A DNA stretch of 64,000 nt from Variovorax sp. YR216 (GCF_900107745.1 NZ_FNRO01000002.1:620001-684000), one strand, 5' to 3'; shown: positions 29,123 through 38,056, numbered from the stretch's first letter. Translations and numbers: made by a program. Notes: generated by a model not told the origin, from the letters alone.

Positions 29123-29899
29123 CTAAGCGTCCAGGTGGCCTTGGGCGAAAAAGTGCGCGCGCAGGGTTCTGGCGTACTCGGCGAAGCGCTCGGTGCCCAT
29201 TACGTCGAGGGGGCGCGGGCGCGGCAGGTCGATGTCGTAGATCGCGGCGATCGAGCCCGGGCGCTCGCTCATCACGATCACGCGGTCGGACAGGAAGATC
29301 GCCTCGGGGATGCTGTGCGTGATCAGAAGCACCGTCTTCTTCGACGCCGACCAGATGCGCTGGAGCTCGAGGTTCATCTTCTCGCGCGTCATCGCATCGA
29401 GTGCGCCGAAGGGCTCGTCCATGAGCAGCACCGAGGGATCGTGCAACAGCGCGCGGCAGATCGACGCACGCTGCTGCATGCCGCCGGAGAGCTGCCAGGG
29501 ATATTTCTTCTCGAAGCCGGTGAGCCCGGCCATCTTCATCAGCTCACGGGCGCGCTGGCGCGCTGCTTCCCTGGGCATGTGGCGGATCTCGGCTTGCAGC
29601 AGAATGTTGTCCTCCACGCTGCGCCAGGCCAGCAGCACCGCGCTCTGGAAGACGATGCCCACGTCCTTCTGCGGCCCCTTGATCGGGTGGCCCGCGAGGT
29701 TCAGCGTGCCACCGCTGATCGGCAGCAGCCCCGCGACCATCTTGAGCAGCGTGCTCTTGCCGCAGCCGGAAGGCCCGACCACGGACACGAACTCACCCTC
29801 GCGAATCGAGAAGTCCAGCGGCTTCAGCGATTCGACCGGACCATCCTTGCTTTGGTAGATCGAGACGCCACGCGCTTCGATCAGGACATCAGTGGACAT
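29123..29899 (-). CDS. ABC transporter ATP-binding protein (nitrate/sulfonate/taurine type)
   Basis: 258 aa from the ATG at 29899. Walker A VGPSGCGKSTLL, the Q-loop IVFQSAVLLAW, signature LSGGMQQRASICRALL, Walker B VLLMDEPFGALD and the switch His in LLITHSIPEA. It closely follows the SsuB/TauB class and energises the permease and binding protein just upstream in the operon. Repeat copy C lies between it and the binding-protein gene. Confidence 0.93.
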   Translation of the reverse strand: MSTDVLIEARGVSIYQSKDGPVESLKPLDFSIREGEFVSVVGPSGCGKSTLLKMVAGLLPISGGTLNLAGHPIKGPQKDVGIVFQSAVLLAWRSVEDNILLQAEIRHMPREAARQRARELMKMAGLTGFEKKYPWQLSGGMQQRASICRALLHDPSVLLMDEPFGALDAMTREKMNLELQRIWSASKKTVLLITHSIPEAIFLSDRVIVMSERPGSIAAIYDIDLPRPRPLDVMGTERFAEYARTLRAHFFAQGHLDA

Positions 29900-29926
29900 G
29901 CGTACAGAGGAGGTAGGAACGGAGGC

Positions 29927-30025
29927 CAGGGCACCCGCGGAACCGGCTTCGCCGGGCCGCCGGGTGCGCCCCCGGAGAGGGGGTGGCGCAGCGACACGCA
30001 GTGCGCGCAGCCTGGGGGAGAACTC
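29927..30025 (+). repeat. Dispersed intergenic repeat, copy C
   Basis: CACCCGCGGAACCGGCTTCG, CCGGGCCGCC, then a C-run/G-run hairpin (GCGCCCCCGGAGAGGGGG), then GCGACACGCAGTGCGCGCAGCCTGGGGG. It is nearly identical to copy A over 90 bp and clearly related to copy B. Here it lies inside an operon, between the binding-protein and ATPase genes, so it will be transcribed and could act as an RNA processing or attenuation site. Confidence 0.8.
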
Positions 30026-30027
30026 AG

Positions 30028-31029
30028 TCAGGGCAGGAAGTCGAGCGTCACGTAGTCCTCGGGCTTGCCGCGCGTCGCCGCGTCCATGCCGCCGTATTGC
30101 ACCAGCAGGTCGAGCGAGTCGTTGACGTTCTTCATCGCCACGCGGAACGGACGCTGGTTGGCGGTGTCCTTGGTGTGGTAGAGCGCGGTGCTCTGCTTCA
30201 GCCCAACGATGAGCGTGTCGCGCACGCCGGCCTTGGGGTTGGCCTTGAGCATCGCGTCGACGGCGGCTTCCGGCTCCTTCTCGGCGGCTTCTGCGGCGCG
30301 GGTGGCAGCGCGCATGAAGCGCTTCACGAGGTCGGGGTTCTCGGTCAGCAGGTTCTTGTTGGTGATGATTCCGGAGCTGATCTGGTTGACGCCCGAATCG
30401 GCGAAGCGGATCGGCGTCACCGGCTTGCCAGTGGCGTCCTGCAGCTTGATCGCCTGGTCCATCACGTAGCCCAGCAGCAGGTCGGCCTGGCCGTTGGCGA
30501 CCGCATTGAGCTTGGTCTGCGCATCGCCCGAGATGACTTTCACCTGGTCGGGCGTGATGTTGTTGGCTTTCAGGAAGACCGGCCACATCTGCGACATCGA
30601 ATCGCCCGGCGTGGTGGCGACCGTCTTGCCGATGACGTCCTTGGGCGTCCTGATGCCCTTTTCGCTGAAGCCCATGACCGACATCGGGCTGACCTGGAAC
30701 AGGACGCCGGTGGACTTCAGCGGCGCGCCCTTGGCGGCGGCCTTGATCATGGTCGTGACGTCGATGTAGCCGAAGGTGGCCGACTTGGCCGCCACGGCCT
30801 GGGCGGTGACTGCGGAGCCGCGGCCTTCCTGGATGTCGAGGTCGATGCCTTCTTCGGCGAAGTAGCCGCGCTCCTTGCCGAGGAAGAACGGCGCGTGCTC
30901 GCTGTAGAGGTACCAGTTGAGCATCAGCGTGACCTTGTCCGCCGGCTTGTTCTGCGCCTGGGCGGGTGTCACCGCGAGTGCCAACGCGGCCGCAGCGCCG
31001 GCGAGTAGGGTCGTGAGCATCTTCTTCAT
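30028..31029 (-). CDS. ABC transporter substrate-binding protein, NMT1/THI5-SsuA type
   Basis: 333 aa from the ATG at 31029. The signal peptide is MKKMLTTLLAGAAAALALAV with cleavage after AQA. The mature start VTLMLNWYLYSEHAPFFLG and GYFAEEGIDLDIQEG are typical of NMT1/THI5-like periplasmic binding proteins, whose ligands include pyrimidines, sulfonates and aromatic acids. It is the second gene of the operon after the permease. Its ligand is presumably the operon's substrate. Confidence 0.9.
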   Translation of the reverse strand: MKKMLTTLLAGAAAALALAVTPAQAQNKPADKVTLMLNWYLYSEHAPFFLGKERGYFAEEGIDLDIQEGRGSAVTAQAVAAKSATFGYIDVTTMIKAAAKGAPLKSTGVLFQVSPMSVMGFSEKGIRTPKDVIGKTVATTPGDSMSQMWPVFLKANNITPDQVKVISGDAQTKLNAVANGQADLLLGYVMDQAIKLQDATGKPVTPIRFADSGVNQISSGIITNKNLLTENPDLVKRFMRAATRAAEAAEKEPEAAVDAMLKANPKAGVRDTLIVGLKQSTALYHTKDTANQRPFRVAMKNVNDSLDLLVQYGGMDAATRGKPEDYVTLDFLP

Positions 31030-31064
31030 GGTCTGTCTCCTGGGAAGAATGGTTTGCAACGGGG

Positions 31065-31838
31065 TCACTGGGCGTGGCGCTGTGACGCGTGCCACGGGAT
31101 CATCAGCCGCTCGACGAGATCGACGGCGATGAAGAGCAGCACGCCGATGGTCGAAAGCACGACCAGCGCCGCGAACATCAGGGGCAGGTCGAAGTTGCCG
31201 TTGGCGACCTGCAGCACGTAGCCGATGCCGGAGTTGGAGCCGACGAATTCGCCGACCACCGCGCCGACCACCGCCAGCGTCACCGATACCTTCAGGCCGC
31301 TGAAGATCGCCGGCAGTGCCTGCGGCAGGCTGATCTTGAAGAAGGTCTGCAGCCGCGTCGCGCCCATGGAGCGTGCGAGGTCGAGCATGTCCGGCTCCAC
31401 CGACTTGAAGCCCATGACCGTCGAGACAACCACCGGGAAGAAACCCAGCAGGAAGGCCGAGATCACCTTCGGAAAGATGCCGAAGCCGAACCACACCACG
31501 AAGAGCGGCGCGATCGCGACCTTGGGAATGCTCTGCGAGAACACCAGCAGCGGGTAGACGTAGGACTCGACCACCCGCGAGTACGCGATCACCATCGCGA
31601 TCGGAATGCCGATCACGATCGTGAGGCCGAAGCCGCCGAGCGTCGCGAGCGTCGTCTTCCAACTTTCGGCGATGAGGCGCGGCCATTCGGCGATCAACTG
31701 GTGCACGACCTGCATCGGCGGCGGGATGAGGTAGGGCGGGATCTTGAAGACGCGGATCACGATGTCCCACAGCACCAGCAGCATCAGGATCAGCAGGAAG
31801 GGCCTCAGCGCAGGTGAAAGCAGCAGGTTGCGGAGCAT
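31065..31838 (-). CDS. ABC transporter permease (SsuC/TauC type)
   Basis: 257 aa, six predicted membrane segments. The EAA loop is EPDMLDLARSMGATRLQTFF, which contacts the ATPase. PPYLIPPPMQV and VGAVVGEFVGSNSGIGYV are class signatures. It is the first gene of the seven-gene minus-strand operon and lies just downstream of the promoter and palindrome at 31901-31955. Confidence 0.92.
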   Translation of the reverse strand: MLRNLLLSPALRPFLLILMLLVLWDIVIRVFKIPPYLIPPPMQVVHQLIAEWPRLIAESWKTTLATLGGFGLTIVIGIPIAMVIAYSRVVESYVYPLLVFSQSIPKVAIAPLFVVWFGFGIFPKVISAFLLGFFPVVVSTVMGFKSVEPDMLDLARSMGATRLQTFFKISLPQALPAIFSGLKVSVTLAVVGAVVGEFVGSNSGIGYVLQVANGNFDLPLMFAALVVLSTIGVLLFIAVDLVERLMIPWHASQRHAQ

Positions 31839-31900
31839 CGACGAGAGCAGGTGGATTGAGCCGTGAAGCCGGAGGCATTCGCGGTCGAGCCGCGCGCTTC

Positions 31901-31920
31901 AATTCACCAATAAGTGAATT
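31901..31920. promoter_or_regulatory. Perfect palindrome, probable TetR-family operator
   Basis: AATTCAC-CAATAA-GTGAATT: 7-bp perfect arms and a 6-bp spacer. It sits just downstream of the -10 box of the operon promoter, so a bound repressor would block the start of transcription. The adjacent tetR-type gene is the obvious candidate for the protein that binds it. Confidence 0.65.
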
Positions 31921-31925
31921 AAACG

Positions 31926-31955
31926 ATTCTAGAAACCCGTCATCGACGCAGTCAA
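31926..31955 (-). promoter_or_regulatory. Sigma-70 promoter of the ABC/catabolic operon
   Basis: On the minus strand TTGACT (31955-31950), an 18-nt spacer, and TAGAAT (31931-31926). Transcription would start at about 31919, within the palindrome, and proceed into the permease gene at 31838. Confidence 0.6.
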
Positions 31956-31981
31956 CGACCGCCGCCTAGGAGATACCCGTA

Positions 31982-32629
31982 TCAGCGCAGGACGTAGCCG
32001 AGCACCAGATCGGTCATGTGCGAGAGGCGCTGCGCCATGGCCTTGGGACTGCGCAGATTGCGGCCGAAGATGGTCGACAGGGTGTCGTTGTTCGAGAGGT
32101 AGAAGTAGCAGAGCGAGGCGATCGAGATGTAGAGCTGCACCGGGTCGATGCCGTTGCGAAAGACGTCGCCGCGACGGCCGCGCTCGAGCACGTCGTCGAG
32201 CAGCTTGATCAGCGGCGAGTTCATCTCCTGGATGCGCTCGGAGCGCTTCAGGTGCACCGCGCGGTGCAGGTTCTCGCTGTTGAGCAGCGTGATGAACTCG
32301 GGGTGCTCGAGGTAGTAGTGCCAGGTGAAGGAGACCAGCCGGCGGATCGCCTCGACCGGTTCCACGTCTTCCAGGTGCAGGCGCTGCTCGGCCTCGCGGA
32401 TGTCGGCGTAGGTGCCCTCGAGCACCGCAAGGAAGAGATCGTCCTTGCTCCCGAAGTAGTAGTAGATCAGCCGCTTGTTGAGGCCGGCGCGCTCGGCGAT
32501 GCTGTCCATGCGCGCGCCTGCCAGCCCGCGTTGCGAGAACTCGTCGCGCGCGGAGGCGAGGATGGCGAGCTGGGATCGGTCGGCATCGCGCGAACGCGGT
32601 TCAGCCGGCGCGTGAGGGCGGGATTTCAT
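31982..32629 (-). CDS. TetR-family transcriptional regulator
   Basis: 215 aa. The N-terminal HTH is at about residues 22-65 (FSQRGLAGARMDSIAERAG and NKRLIYYYFGSKDDLF). The C-terminal half is the ligand-binding dimer domain, similar in style to NicS/RutR-like members. It is encoded just upstream of the ABC/catabolic operon on the same strand and divergent from the ThDP-enzyme gene, so it may control both. Ligand unknown. Confidence 0.88.
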   Translation of the reverse strand: MKSRPHAPAEPRSRDADRSQLAILASARDEFSQRGLAGARMDSIAERAGLNKRLIYYYFGSKDDLFLAVLEGTYADIREAEQRLHLEDVEPVEAIRRLVSFTWHYYLEHPEFITLLNSENLHRAVHLKRSERIQEMNSPLIKLLDDVLERGRRGDVFRNGIDPVQLYISIASLCYFYLSNNDTLSTIFGRNLRSPKAMAQRLSHMTDLVLGYVLR

Positions 32630-32731
32630 GCGGCGAATTTAACCAGATGGGGAATTAAGGCAAGCGGGCAAGCAGGGAGAGGCACGCGGATAATTCGCGC
32701 ACCCCATTTCAAGCAGAGAGGCGCGTCGCAC

Positions 32732-34447
32732 ATGAGCTCACCACAACCCGCAGGGCACCTGATTGTCGAGTGCCTGATCGAACAGGGGGTCGAGCTGGCC
32801 TTCGGCGTTCCGGGCGAGAGCTTCCTTGCGGTGCTCGATGGCTTCCATCAATACGGCGAGCGCATCCGCTTCATCGTGAATCGCCAGGAGGGTGGCGCGG
32901 CGTTCATGGCGGAAGCGCACGGCAAGCTGACCGGACGGCCGGGGGTGTGCTTCGTCACCCGCGGGCCGGGCGCCACCAACGCGTCGATCGGCGTGCACAA
33001 CGCGTTCCAGGATTCGACGCCGATGGTCCTCTTCGTCGGCGACGTCGGCAGCGACTTCCGCGATCGCGAGGCGTTCCAGGAGGTCGACTACGGCAGCTTC
33101 TTCGGCCCCAGCACCAAGGGCTTCGCCAAGCGCGTGGAGCGCATCGACGATGCCGATCGAATCCCGGAGTACATCGCGCGGGCGTTCGCCACGGCCATGA
33201 ACGGACGGCCCGGTCCGGTCGTGCTGGTTCTGCCGGAGGACATGCTGCGCAGCACCACGGCATCGCGGCCGCTGCGCCGTGTCGAGGCCGTCGAGCCGTG
33301 GAGCGATCCGGGTGCGCTGCGCACGCTGCGCGAGCTGCTGCTGAAGTCGCAGCGTCCGCTCGTGATCGCCGGCGGCGGTGGATGGACCCCGCAGGCTGCG
33401 CAGGCGCTGCAGCGCTTTGCCGAGAACTGGAAGCTGCCGGTGGCGAATGCGTTCCGCTTCCAGGACACCTTCGACAACCATCATCCGCTGTATGCGGGCG
33501 ATGTCGGCATCGCGATCAATCCGAAGCTCGCGGAGCGGGTGCGGCAAAGCGATCTCATTCTTGCGATCGGCCCGCGGCTGGGCGAGATGACGACCAGCGG
33601 CTACACGCTGCTGGAGGCGCCGAAGCCGAAGCAGACGCTGGTGCACATCCATGCCAGCGCAGAGGAGCTCAACCGCGTCTACCAGGCCGACCTGGCGATC
33701 AACGCCGGCATGAGCGCAGCCGCGCGCAGCCTCGAAGTGCTGAGCGCGCCGACGGAGCTGCCCTGGGAGGCGTGGACTGCGTCCGCGCATGCCGACTACG
33801 TCGCGAATCTGGAGCCGCAGCCTCTTGCAGGCCTGCCGCCCGAGGCGCCGCGCGGTGCGGTGGACATGGTGGCGGTGGTTGCTCTGCTGCAGAAGCACCT
33901 TCCGCCGGATGCGGCGATCACCAACGGCGCGGGCAATTTCGCGAGCTGGGTGCATCGCTATTTCCGCTATCACGGCCTCGCGAAGGGGGCCAAGACACAG
34001 CTGGCGCCGACCAGCGGCGCGATGGGCTATGGGGTGCCGGCGGGCATCGCGGCGAACCTGGCGACGGGGCGGGTCGCCTTCACGATCGCCGGCGACGGGG
34101 ACTTCCTGATGACCGGACAGGAACTCGCCACGGCTTCGCAGCATGGCGGCAAGAGCATCATCGTGCTGCTCAACAACGGCATGTACGGCACCATCCGCAT
34201 GCACCAGGAGCGCGAATACCCGACGAAGGTGAGTGGGACCGAGTTGCGCAACCCGGACTTCTGCGCGCTGGCGAGGGCTTACGGCTACGCGGCCGAGCGT
34301 GTCACCGAGACCACGCAGTTCGAAGGTGCGCTGCAGCGCGCACTGGCGGCCGATACGGGCACGCTGATCGAGATTCCGCTCGACCCCGAGGTCATCACCA
34401 CCCGTGGCACGTTGAGCACGATCAGGAAGGCTGCACAGGCGCGATAG
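32732..34447 (+). CDS. Thiamine-diphosphate-dependent enzyme (acetolactate-synthase-like)
   Basis: 571 aa from the ATG at 32732. Three ThDP domains: an N-terminal Pyr domain with the catalytic Glu in NRQEGGAAFMAEAHGK, a central FAD/DHAP-like domain, and a C-terminal PP domain with GDGDFLMTGQELATAS and NNGMYGT that binds the diphosphate and metal. Family members are acetolactate synthases, glyoxylate carboligases, decarboxylases and lyases. No small regulatory subunit is adjacent, arguing against a biosynthetic IlvB. It is divergent from tetR and ends in a strong terminator. Confidence 0.82.
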   Translation: MSSPQPAGHLIVECLIEQGVELAFGVPGESFLAVLDGFHQYGERIRFIVNRQEGGAAFMAEAHGKLTGRPGVCFVTRGPGATNASIGVHNAFQDSTPMVLFVGDVGSDFRDREAFQEVDYGSFFGPSTKGFAKRVERIDDADRIPEYIARAFATAMNGRPGPVVLVLPEDMLRSTTASRPLRRVEAVEPWSDPGALRTLRELLLKSQRPLVIAGGGGWTPQAAQALQRFAENWKLPVANAFRFQDTFDNHHPLYAGDVGIAINPKLAERVRQSDLILAIGPRLGEMTTSGYTLLEAPKPKQTLVHIHASAEELNRVYQADLAINAGMSAAARSLEVLSAPTELPWEAWTASAHADYVANLEPQPLAGLPPEAPRGAVDMVAVVALLQKHLPPDAAITNGAGNFASWVHRYFRYHGLAKGAKTQLAPTSGAMGYGVPAGIAANLATGRVAFTIAGDGDFLMTGQELATASQHGGKSIIVLLNNGMYGTIRMHQEREYPTKVSGTELRNPDFCALARAYGYAAERVTETTQFEGALQRALAADTGTLIEIPLDPEVITTRGTLSTIRKAAQAR

Positions 34448-34464
34448 CGGTCATCGCGCAGGCG

Positions 34465-34493
34465 AAAAAAAGCCGGCGGATGCCGGCTTTTTT
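34465..34493 (+). terminator. Bidirectional Rho-independent terminator
   Basis: AGCCGGC-GGAT-GCCGGCT with an A-run on the left and a T-run on the right. It can serve the ThDP-enzyme gene on the plus strand and the SWIB-protein gene on the minus strand. Confidence 0.85.
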
Positions 34494-34520
34494 GTGGGAG
34501 CGTGCAGGACGCCCCGGGGC

Positions 34521-34940
34521 TTACTTGACGTGCTTGCCGATCAGCGAAGCCAGTTCGAACATCGACACTTGCGGCTTGCCGAAGATTTCCTTCAGCTTGG
34601 CGTCGGCGTTGATGTTGCGCTTGTTGGCCTTGTCTTGAAGGTTGTTCTTCTTGATGTAGTCCCACAGCTTGCTCACCACAGCGGTGCGCGGCAGAGGCGT
34701 CGAGCCGACCACAGCGGCGAGCGCCGGGCTGGGGGTCAGTGCCTTCATGAACGCAGCGTTGGGGGTGCGCTTCTTGGCGGGAGCCTTCTTCGCAGGAGCC
34801 TTCTTGGCCGGAGCGGCCTTCTTGGCGGGTGCTGCCTTCTTTGCAGGAGCCGCCTTCTTCGCAGGCGCCGCGGCCTTCTTGGCCGGAGCCGCCTTCTTTG
34901 CCGGCGCTTTCTTGGCCGGGGCCTTCTTTGCAGTTGCCAT
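34521..34940 (-). CDS. SWIB/MDM2-domain protein with lysine-rich PAKKA repeats
   Basis: 139 aa. Residues 5-57 are tandem PAKKA/APAKK units, resembling the tails of eukaryotic histone H1 and of bacterial H1-like proteins. Residues 60-139 are a SWIB domain (TAVVSKLWDYIKKNNLQD, ANKRNINADAKLKEIFGK). SWIB occurs in eukaryotic chromatin remodellers and in chlamydial and betaproteobacterial proteins of unclear role. The basic tail suggests DNA or RNA binding. The start is the ATG at 34940. Confidence 0.9.
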   Translation of the reverse strand: MATAKKAPAKKAPAKKAAPAKKAAAPAKKAAPAKKAAPAKKAAPAKKAPAKKAPAKKRTPNAAFMKALTPSPALAAVVGSTPLPRTAVVSKLWDYIKKNNLQDKANKRNINADAKLKEIFGKPQVSMFELASLIGKHVK

Positions 34941-35124
34941 GGTTGATTTCCTTTTTTGGTTGAACGCTTTCACCAATGAGAGTGTGTCTCTTCACCGGCA
35001 TTGCGGATGCTAAAGGAGAAGAAACGCGTTTCCAAGGGAAAAAGGGGTTTTTTCATTGGGAGTTGTTGTTTTTTCAGAGGGAAGAAGCACAGCGTTTTCC
35101 CTTGAAGGCACTCTGAGAGCACCT

Positions 35125-36051
35125 TCAGGCGCGTCGTGCAGGCCATGTCGCGAGCACGACGCCGAGCAATGCGAGTGCAAACGCGACCACTTGCGGCGAT
35201 GAAAGACTCTCGCCGAGCACCACGACGCCGACGAGCGCAGCACTCACCGGCAGCATCACGGTGAACACGCCGGCCTGCGACGCGGGCACGCCCTTGAGGC
35301 CGGTCATCCAGAGCCACACGGTCCAGATGCTCGCTGCGAGCGCGTACACCACGAGCAGTCCCCAGAGTCCGATCGGCACCGCGCCGAAGTCGAAGCGCAG
35401 GGCGAACCAGATGCCGAAGGGCGTCGACAGAACGAAGCCCCAGAGGTTGATGAGCGACGAGATCCGCTTGGGCCCGAGCCGTCCCGTGAGCGACTTGCCG
35501 ATCACCGCATACGACGCTTCGCACACCACGGCCGCGAAGACGAGCAGGTTGCCCAGCCAGGGCAGGTGGCCGGACGGTGTCCCCGTCCCATGCGTCGCGG
35601 CCTGTGCGGGCGCGAGGGCAAGCAGCCCGATGCCGCAGGCTGCGCATGCGATCGCGAGGCCGACGCGCGCGGTGATGCGTTCGCGCAGAAAGAGCCAACT
35701 GCCGATCGCCACCACCGCTGGAATCGACGCCATGATCACGCCGGCCGACACCGCGCTCGTCAGGCTGACGCCGAAGAGCATGCAGATCGAGAACATGAAG
35801 TTGCCGAGGAAGGATTCGAGGAAGACGAGTCCGCGCGTGTGTGCCGTCATTGCCGGCTCGCCTTCGGGGCGCCGAAGCCAGTGCGGCATCGCGAGCGCCG
35901 CGATGCCGAAGCGCAGCCACGCGAGCAGCAGCACTGGAAATGCGGCGACTAGCGGCTTGGAGAGGGCAACGTAGCTGCCAACGAGCGACATGCTCAGCGC
36001 GAGGCAGCCGTAGGCGACGAGTCGGCGAGGCGCCGGAAGTGCGGTGTTCAA
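35125..36051 (-). CDS. EamA/DMT-family permease
   Basis: 308 aa, ten predicted membrane helices in two EamA repeats. SVGSYVALSKPLVAAFP-type N-terminus, ASIPAVVAIGSWLFLRERI ends the first repeat, and MLPVSAALVGVVVLGESLS the second. Exporter of amino acids or other metabolites. The start is uncertain: TTG at 36051 avoids overlapping the divergent cyclotransferase gene, but no Shine-Dalgarno is clear. The frame is open a further 18 codons. Confidence 0.82.
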   Translation of the reverse strand: MNTALPAPRRLVAYGCLALSMSLVGSYVALSKPLVAAFPVLLLAWLRFGIAALAMPHWLRRPEGEPAMTAHTRGLVFLESFLGNFMFSICMLFGVSLTSAVSAGVIMASIPAVVAIGSWLFLRERITARVGLAIACAACGIGLLALAPAQAATHGTGTPSGHLPWLGNLLVFAAVVCEASYAVIGKSLTGRLGPKRISSLINLWGFVLSTPFGIWFALRFDFGAVPIGLWGLLVVYALAASIWTVWLWMTGLKGVPASQAGVFTVMLPVSAALVGVVVLGESLSSPQVVAFALALLGVVLATWPARRA

Positions 36052-36082
36052 TAGAGTGGCAACCGTAGCGAGGAGTACTTGG

Positions 36083-36508
36083 ATGATGCCGCAACCCGAC
36101 CCCACAGCCCGTCATGTGTTCGTCTACGGGACGTTGCGCAGCGGCGGCAGCAACGACATCTCGCGCTTCTCTCCGGCACCGCAGCGCGTGGGGGATGGCG
36201 AGATCGCGGGCACGCTCTTCGATCTGGGCGCATACCCTGGCGCGGTGCTCGGTGGAGGCGGGCGCATCAAGGGCGAGGTCTACCGGATCGCTCCGGGGGT
36301 CGAAGTCCAGCTCGATCTGCTCGAGGAGGTGAAGCCCGATGGCTCCGGCGAATACATCCGGCGGGAAGTCGAGGTGGAGGTTGCTGGTCGGTCGATCGCT
36401 TGTCTCGTGTACGAGATCCACCCGTCGCGGATTGCTGGCAGATCCGTCATCGCGAGCGGCAACTGGATGGCTCGGGATCGAGGCTCCGGGTCGCTTTTCA
36501 TGCCGTAA
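36083..36508 (+). CDS. Gamma-glutamylcyclotransferase-family protein (AIG2-like)
   Basis: 141 aa from the ATG at 36083, which AGGAG precedes by 7 nt. HVFVYGTLRSGGSND is the phosphate-like binding loop of the GGCT fold, with LFDLGAYPGAVLGGG and KGEVYRI following. The family forms 5-oxoproline from gamma-glutamyl peptides, though many bacterial members are untested. It is divergent from the DMT permease. Confidence 0.85.
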   Translation: MMPQPDPTARHVFVYGTLRSGGSNDISRFSPAPQRVGDGEIAGTLFDLGAYPGAVLGGGGRIKGEVYRIAPGVEVQLDLLEEVKPDGSGEYIRREVEVEVAGRSIACLVYEIHPSRIAGRSVIASGNWMARDRGSGSLFMP

Positions 36509-36613
36509 AAGCCGTCGCACAATGTGAAAACTGAATGTGCTGCGCCGCAATAATTTTTCTCAATACAAGAAAAATAATTTCGCATTGAGAGAAACGAACG
36601 TAAGTTGTTGAGT

Positions 36614-36653
36614 TTGTTGGATCAAAAATAACTCTTCTATAAGACATAAGAGT
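36614..36653 (+). promoter_or_regulatory. Promoter region of aceA with inverted repeats
   Basis: TTGTTG (36614-36619), 18 nt, TATAAG (36638-36643). The -10 is bracketed by ACTCTT (36631-36636) and AAGAGT (36648-36653), a perfect 6-bp inverted repeat. A second inverted repeat, TCTCAAT (36558-36564) and ATTGAGA (36584-36590), lies upstream. The whole 36510-36660 stretch is AT-rich compared with its surroundings. Confidence 0.5.
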
Positions 36654-36724
36654 CTCGAGTCCGGCGTACAGTAAGCGCCAAGGACGCGAAGCGACCGACC
36701 TTTTCAACAACTCTCGGAGTGACC

Positions 36725-38056
36725 ATGCCTCAGACCCTCACCGAACAACTCAGCCGCGAACAACAGATCGCCGCTCTCGAAAAAGACTGGGCCACCAACC
36801 CCCGCTGGAAGGGCGTGAAGCGCGGCTACAGCGCTGCCGACGTGGTGCGTCTGCGCGGCTCGCTGCCGATCGAGCACACCCTGGCCCGCCGCGGTGCCGA
36901 GAAGCTGTGGGAGAAGATCAACGGCGACGCCAAGAAGGGCTACGTGAACGCCTTCGGCGCCATCAGTGCCGGCCAGGCGATGCAGCAGGCCAAGGCTGGC
37001 CTCGAGGCCGTGTACCTGTCGGGCTGGCAGGTCGCCGCCGACGGCAACACCTCTGAGACCATGTACCCCGACCAGTCGCTCTATGCCTACGACTCGGTGC
37101 CGACCATGGTCCGCCGCATCAACAACACCTTCAAGCGCGCCGACGAGATCCAGTGGGGCCGCGGCGTGAATCCGGGCGACAAGGAATTCATCGACTACTT
37201 CCTGCCGATCGTGGCCGATGCCGAAGCCGGCTTCGGCGGCGTGCTCAACGCCTTCGAACTGATGAAGAATATGATCGCCGCGGGCGCGGCCGGCGTGCAC
37301 TTCGAAGACCAGCTCGCTGCGGTCAAGAAGTGCGGCCACATGGGCGGCAAGGTGCTGGTGCCGACGCAGGAAGCTTGCGAGAAGCTGATCTCGGCGCGCT
37401 TCGCGGCCGACGTGATGGGCGTGTCGACCATCGTGCTGGCCCGCACCGATGCCGAAGCGGCCAACCTGATCACCTCCGACCACGACGCGAACGACAAGCC
37501 GTTCCTGACCGGCGAGCGCACGCAGGAAGGCTTCTACCGCGTGAAGAACGGCCTCGAGCAGGCCATCAGCCGCGGCGTCGCCTACGCGCCCTATGCGGAC
37601 CTCGTGTGGTGCGAAACCGGCGTGCCGGACATCGGCTTCGCGCGCGAATTCGCGCAGGCCGTGCACGCCGCCTGCCCGGGCAAGCTGCTCTCGTACAACT
37701 GCTCGCCGTCGTTCAACTGGAAGAAGAACCTCGACGACAAGCAGATCGCTTCGTTCCAGGAGGACCTCTCGGCGCTGGGCTACAAGTTCCAGTTCATCAC
37801 GCTCGCGGGCATCCACATCAACTGGTACAACACCTTCCAGTTCGCGCATGCCTATGCCAACGGCGAAGGCATGAAGCACTACGTCAACATGGTGCAGGAA
37901 CCCGAGTTCGCTGCGCGCGACAAGGGCTACACCTTCGTGTCGCACCAGCAGGAAGTCGGCGCCGGCTACTTCGACGACGTGACCACGGTCATCCAGGGCG
38001 GCTCGTCCAGCGTCAAGGCGCTGACCGGTTCGACCGAAGAAGAGCAGTTCCACTGA
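36725..38056 (+). CDS. aceA: Isocitrate lyase
   Basis: 443 aa. It splits isocitrate into glyoxylate and succinate in the glyoxylate shunt, allowing growth on acetate and fatty acids. The signature [13 protein letters not shown] carries the catalytic Cys. [23 protein letters not shown] and [13 protein letters not shown] bind substrate and Mg. The ATG at 36725 has GGAG six bases upstream; an in-frame GTG two codons earlier is less likely. A strong terminator follows. Malate synthase is not in the window. Confidence 0.97.
   Translation: MPQTLTEQLSREQQIAALEKDWATNPRWKGVKRGYSAADVVRLRGSLPIEHTLARRGAEKLWEKINGDAKKGYVNAFGAISAGQAMQQAKAGLEAVYLSGWQVAADGNTSETMYPDQSLYAYDSVPTMVRRINNTFKRADEIQWGRGVNPGDKEFIDYFLPIVADAEAGFGGVLNAFELMKNMIAAGAAGVHFEDQLAAVKKCGHMGGKVLVPTQEACEKLISARFAADVMGVSTIVLARTDAEAANLITSDHDANDKPFLTGERTQEGFYRVKNGLEQAISRGVAYAPYADLVWCETGVPDIGFAREFAQAVHAACPGKLLSYNCSPSFNWKKNLDDKQIASFQEDLSALGYKFQFITLAGIHINWYNTFQFAHAYANGEGMKHYVNMVQEPEFAARDKGYTFVSHQQEVGAGYFDDVTTVIQGGSSSVKALTGSTEEEQFH

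Noticed and set aside
34750..34935. Tandem repeat resembling a CRISPR array or satellite DNA
   Set aside because: It encodes the lysine-rich PAKKA tail of the SWIB protein. No unique spacers and no cas genes.
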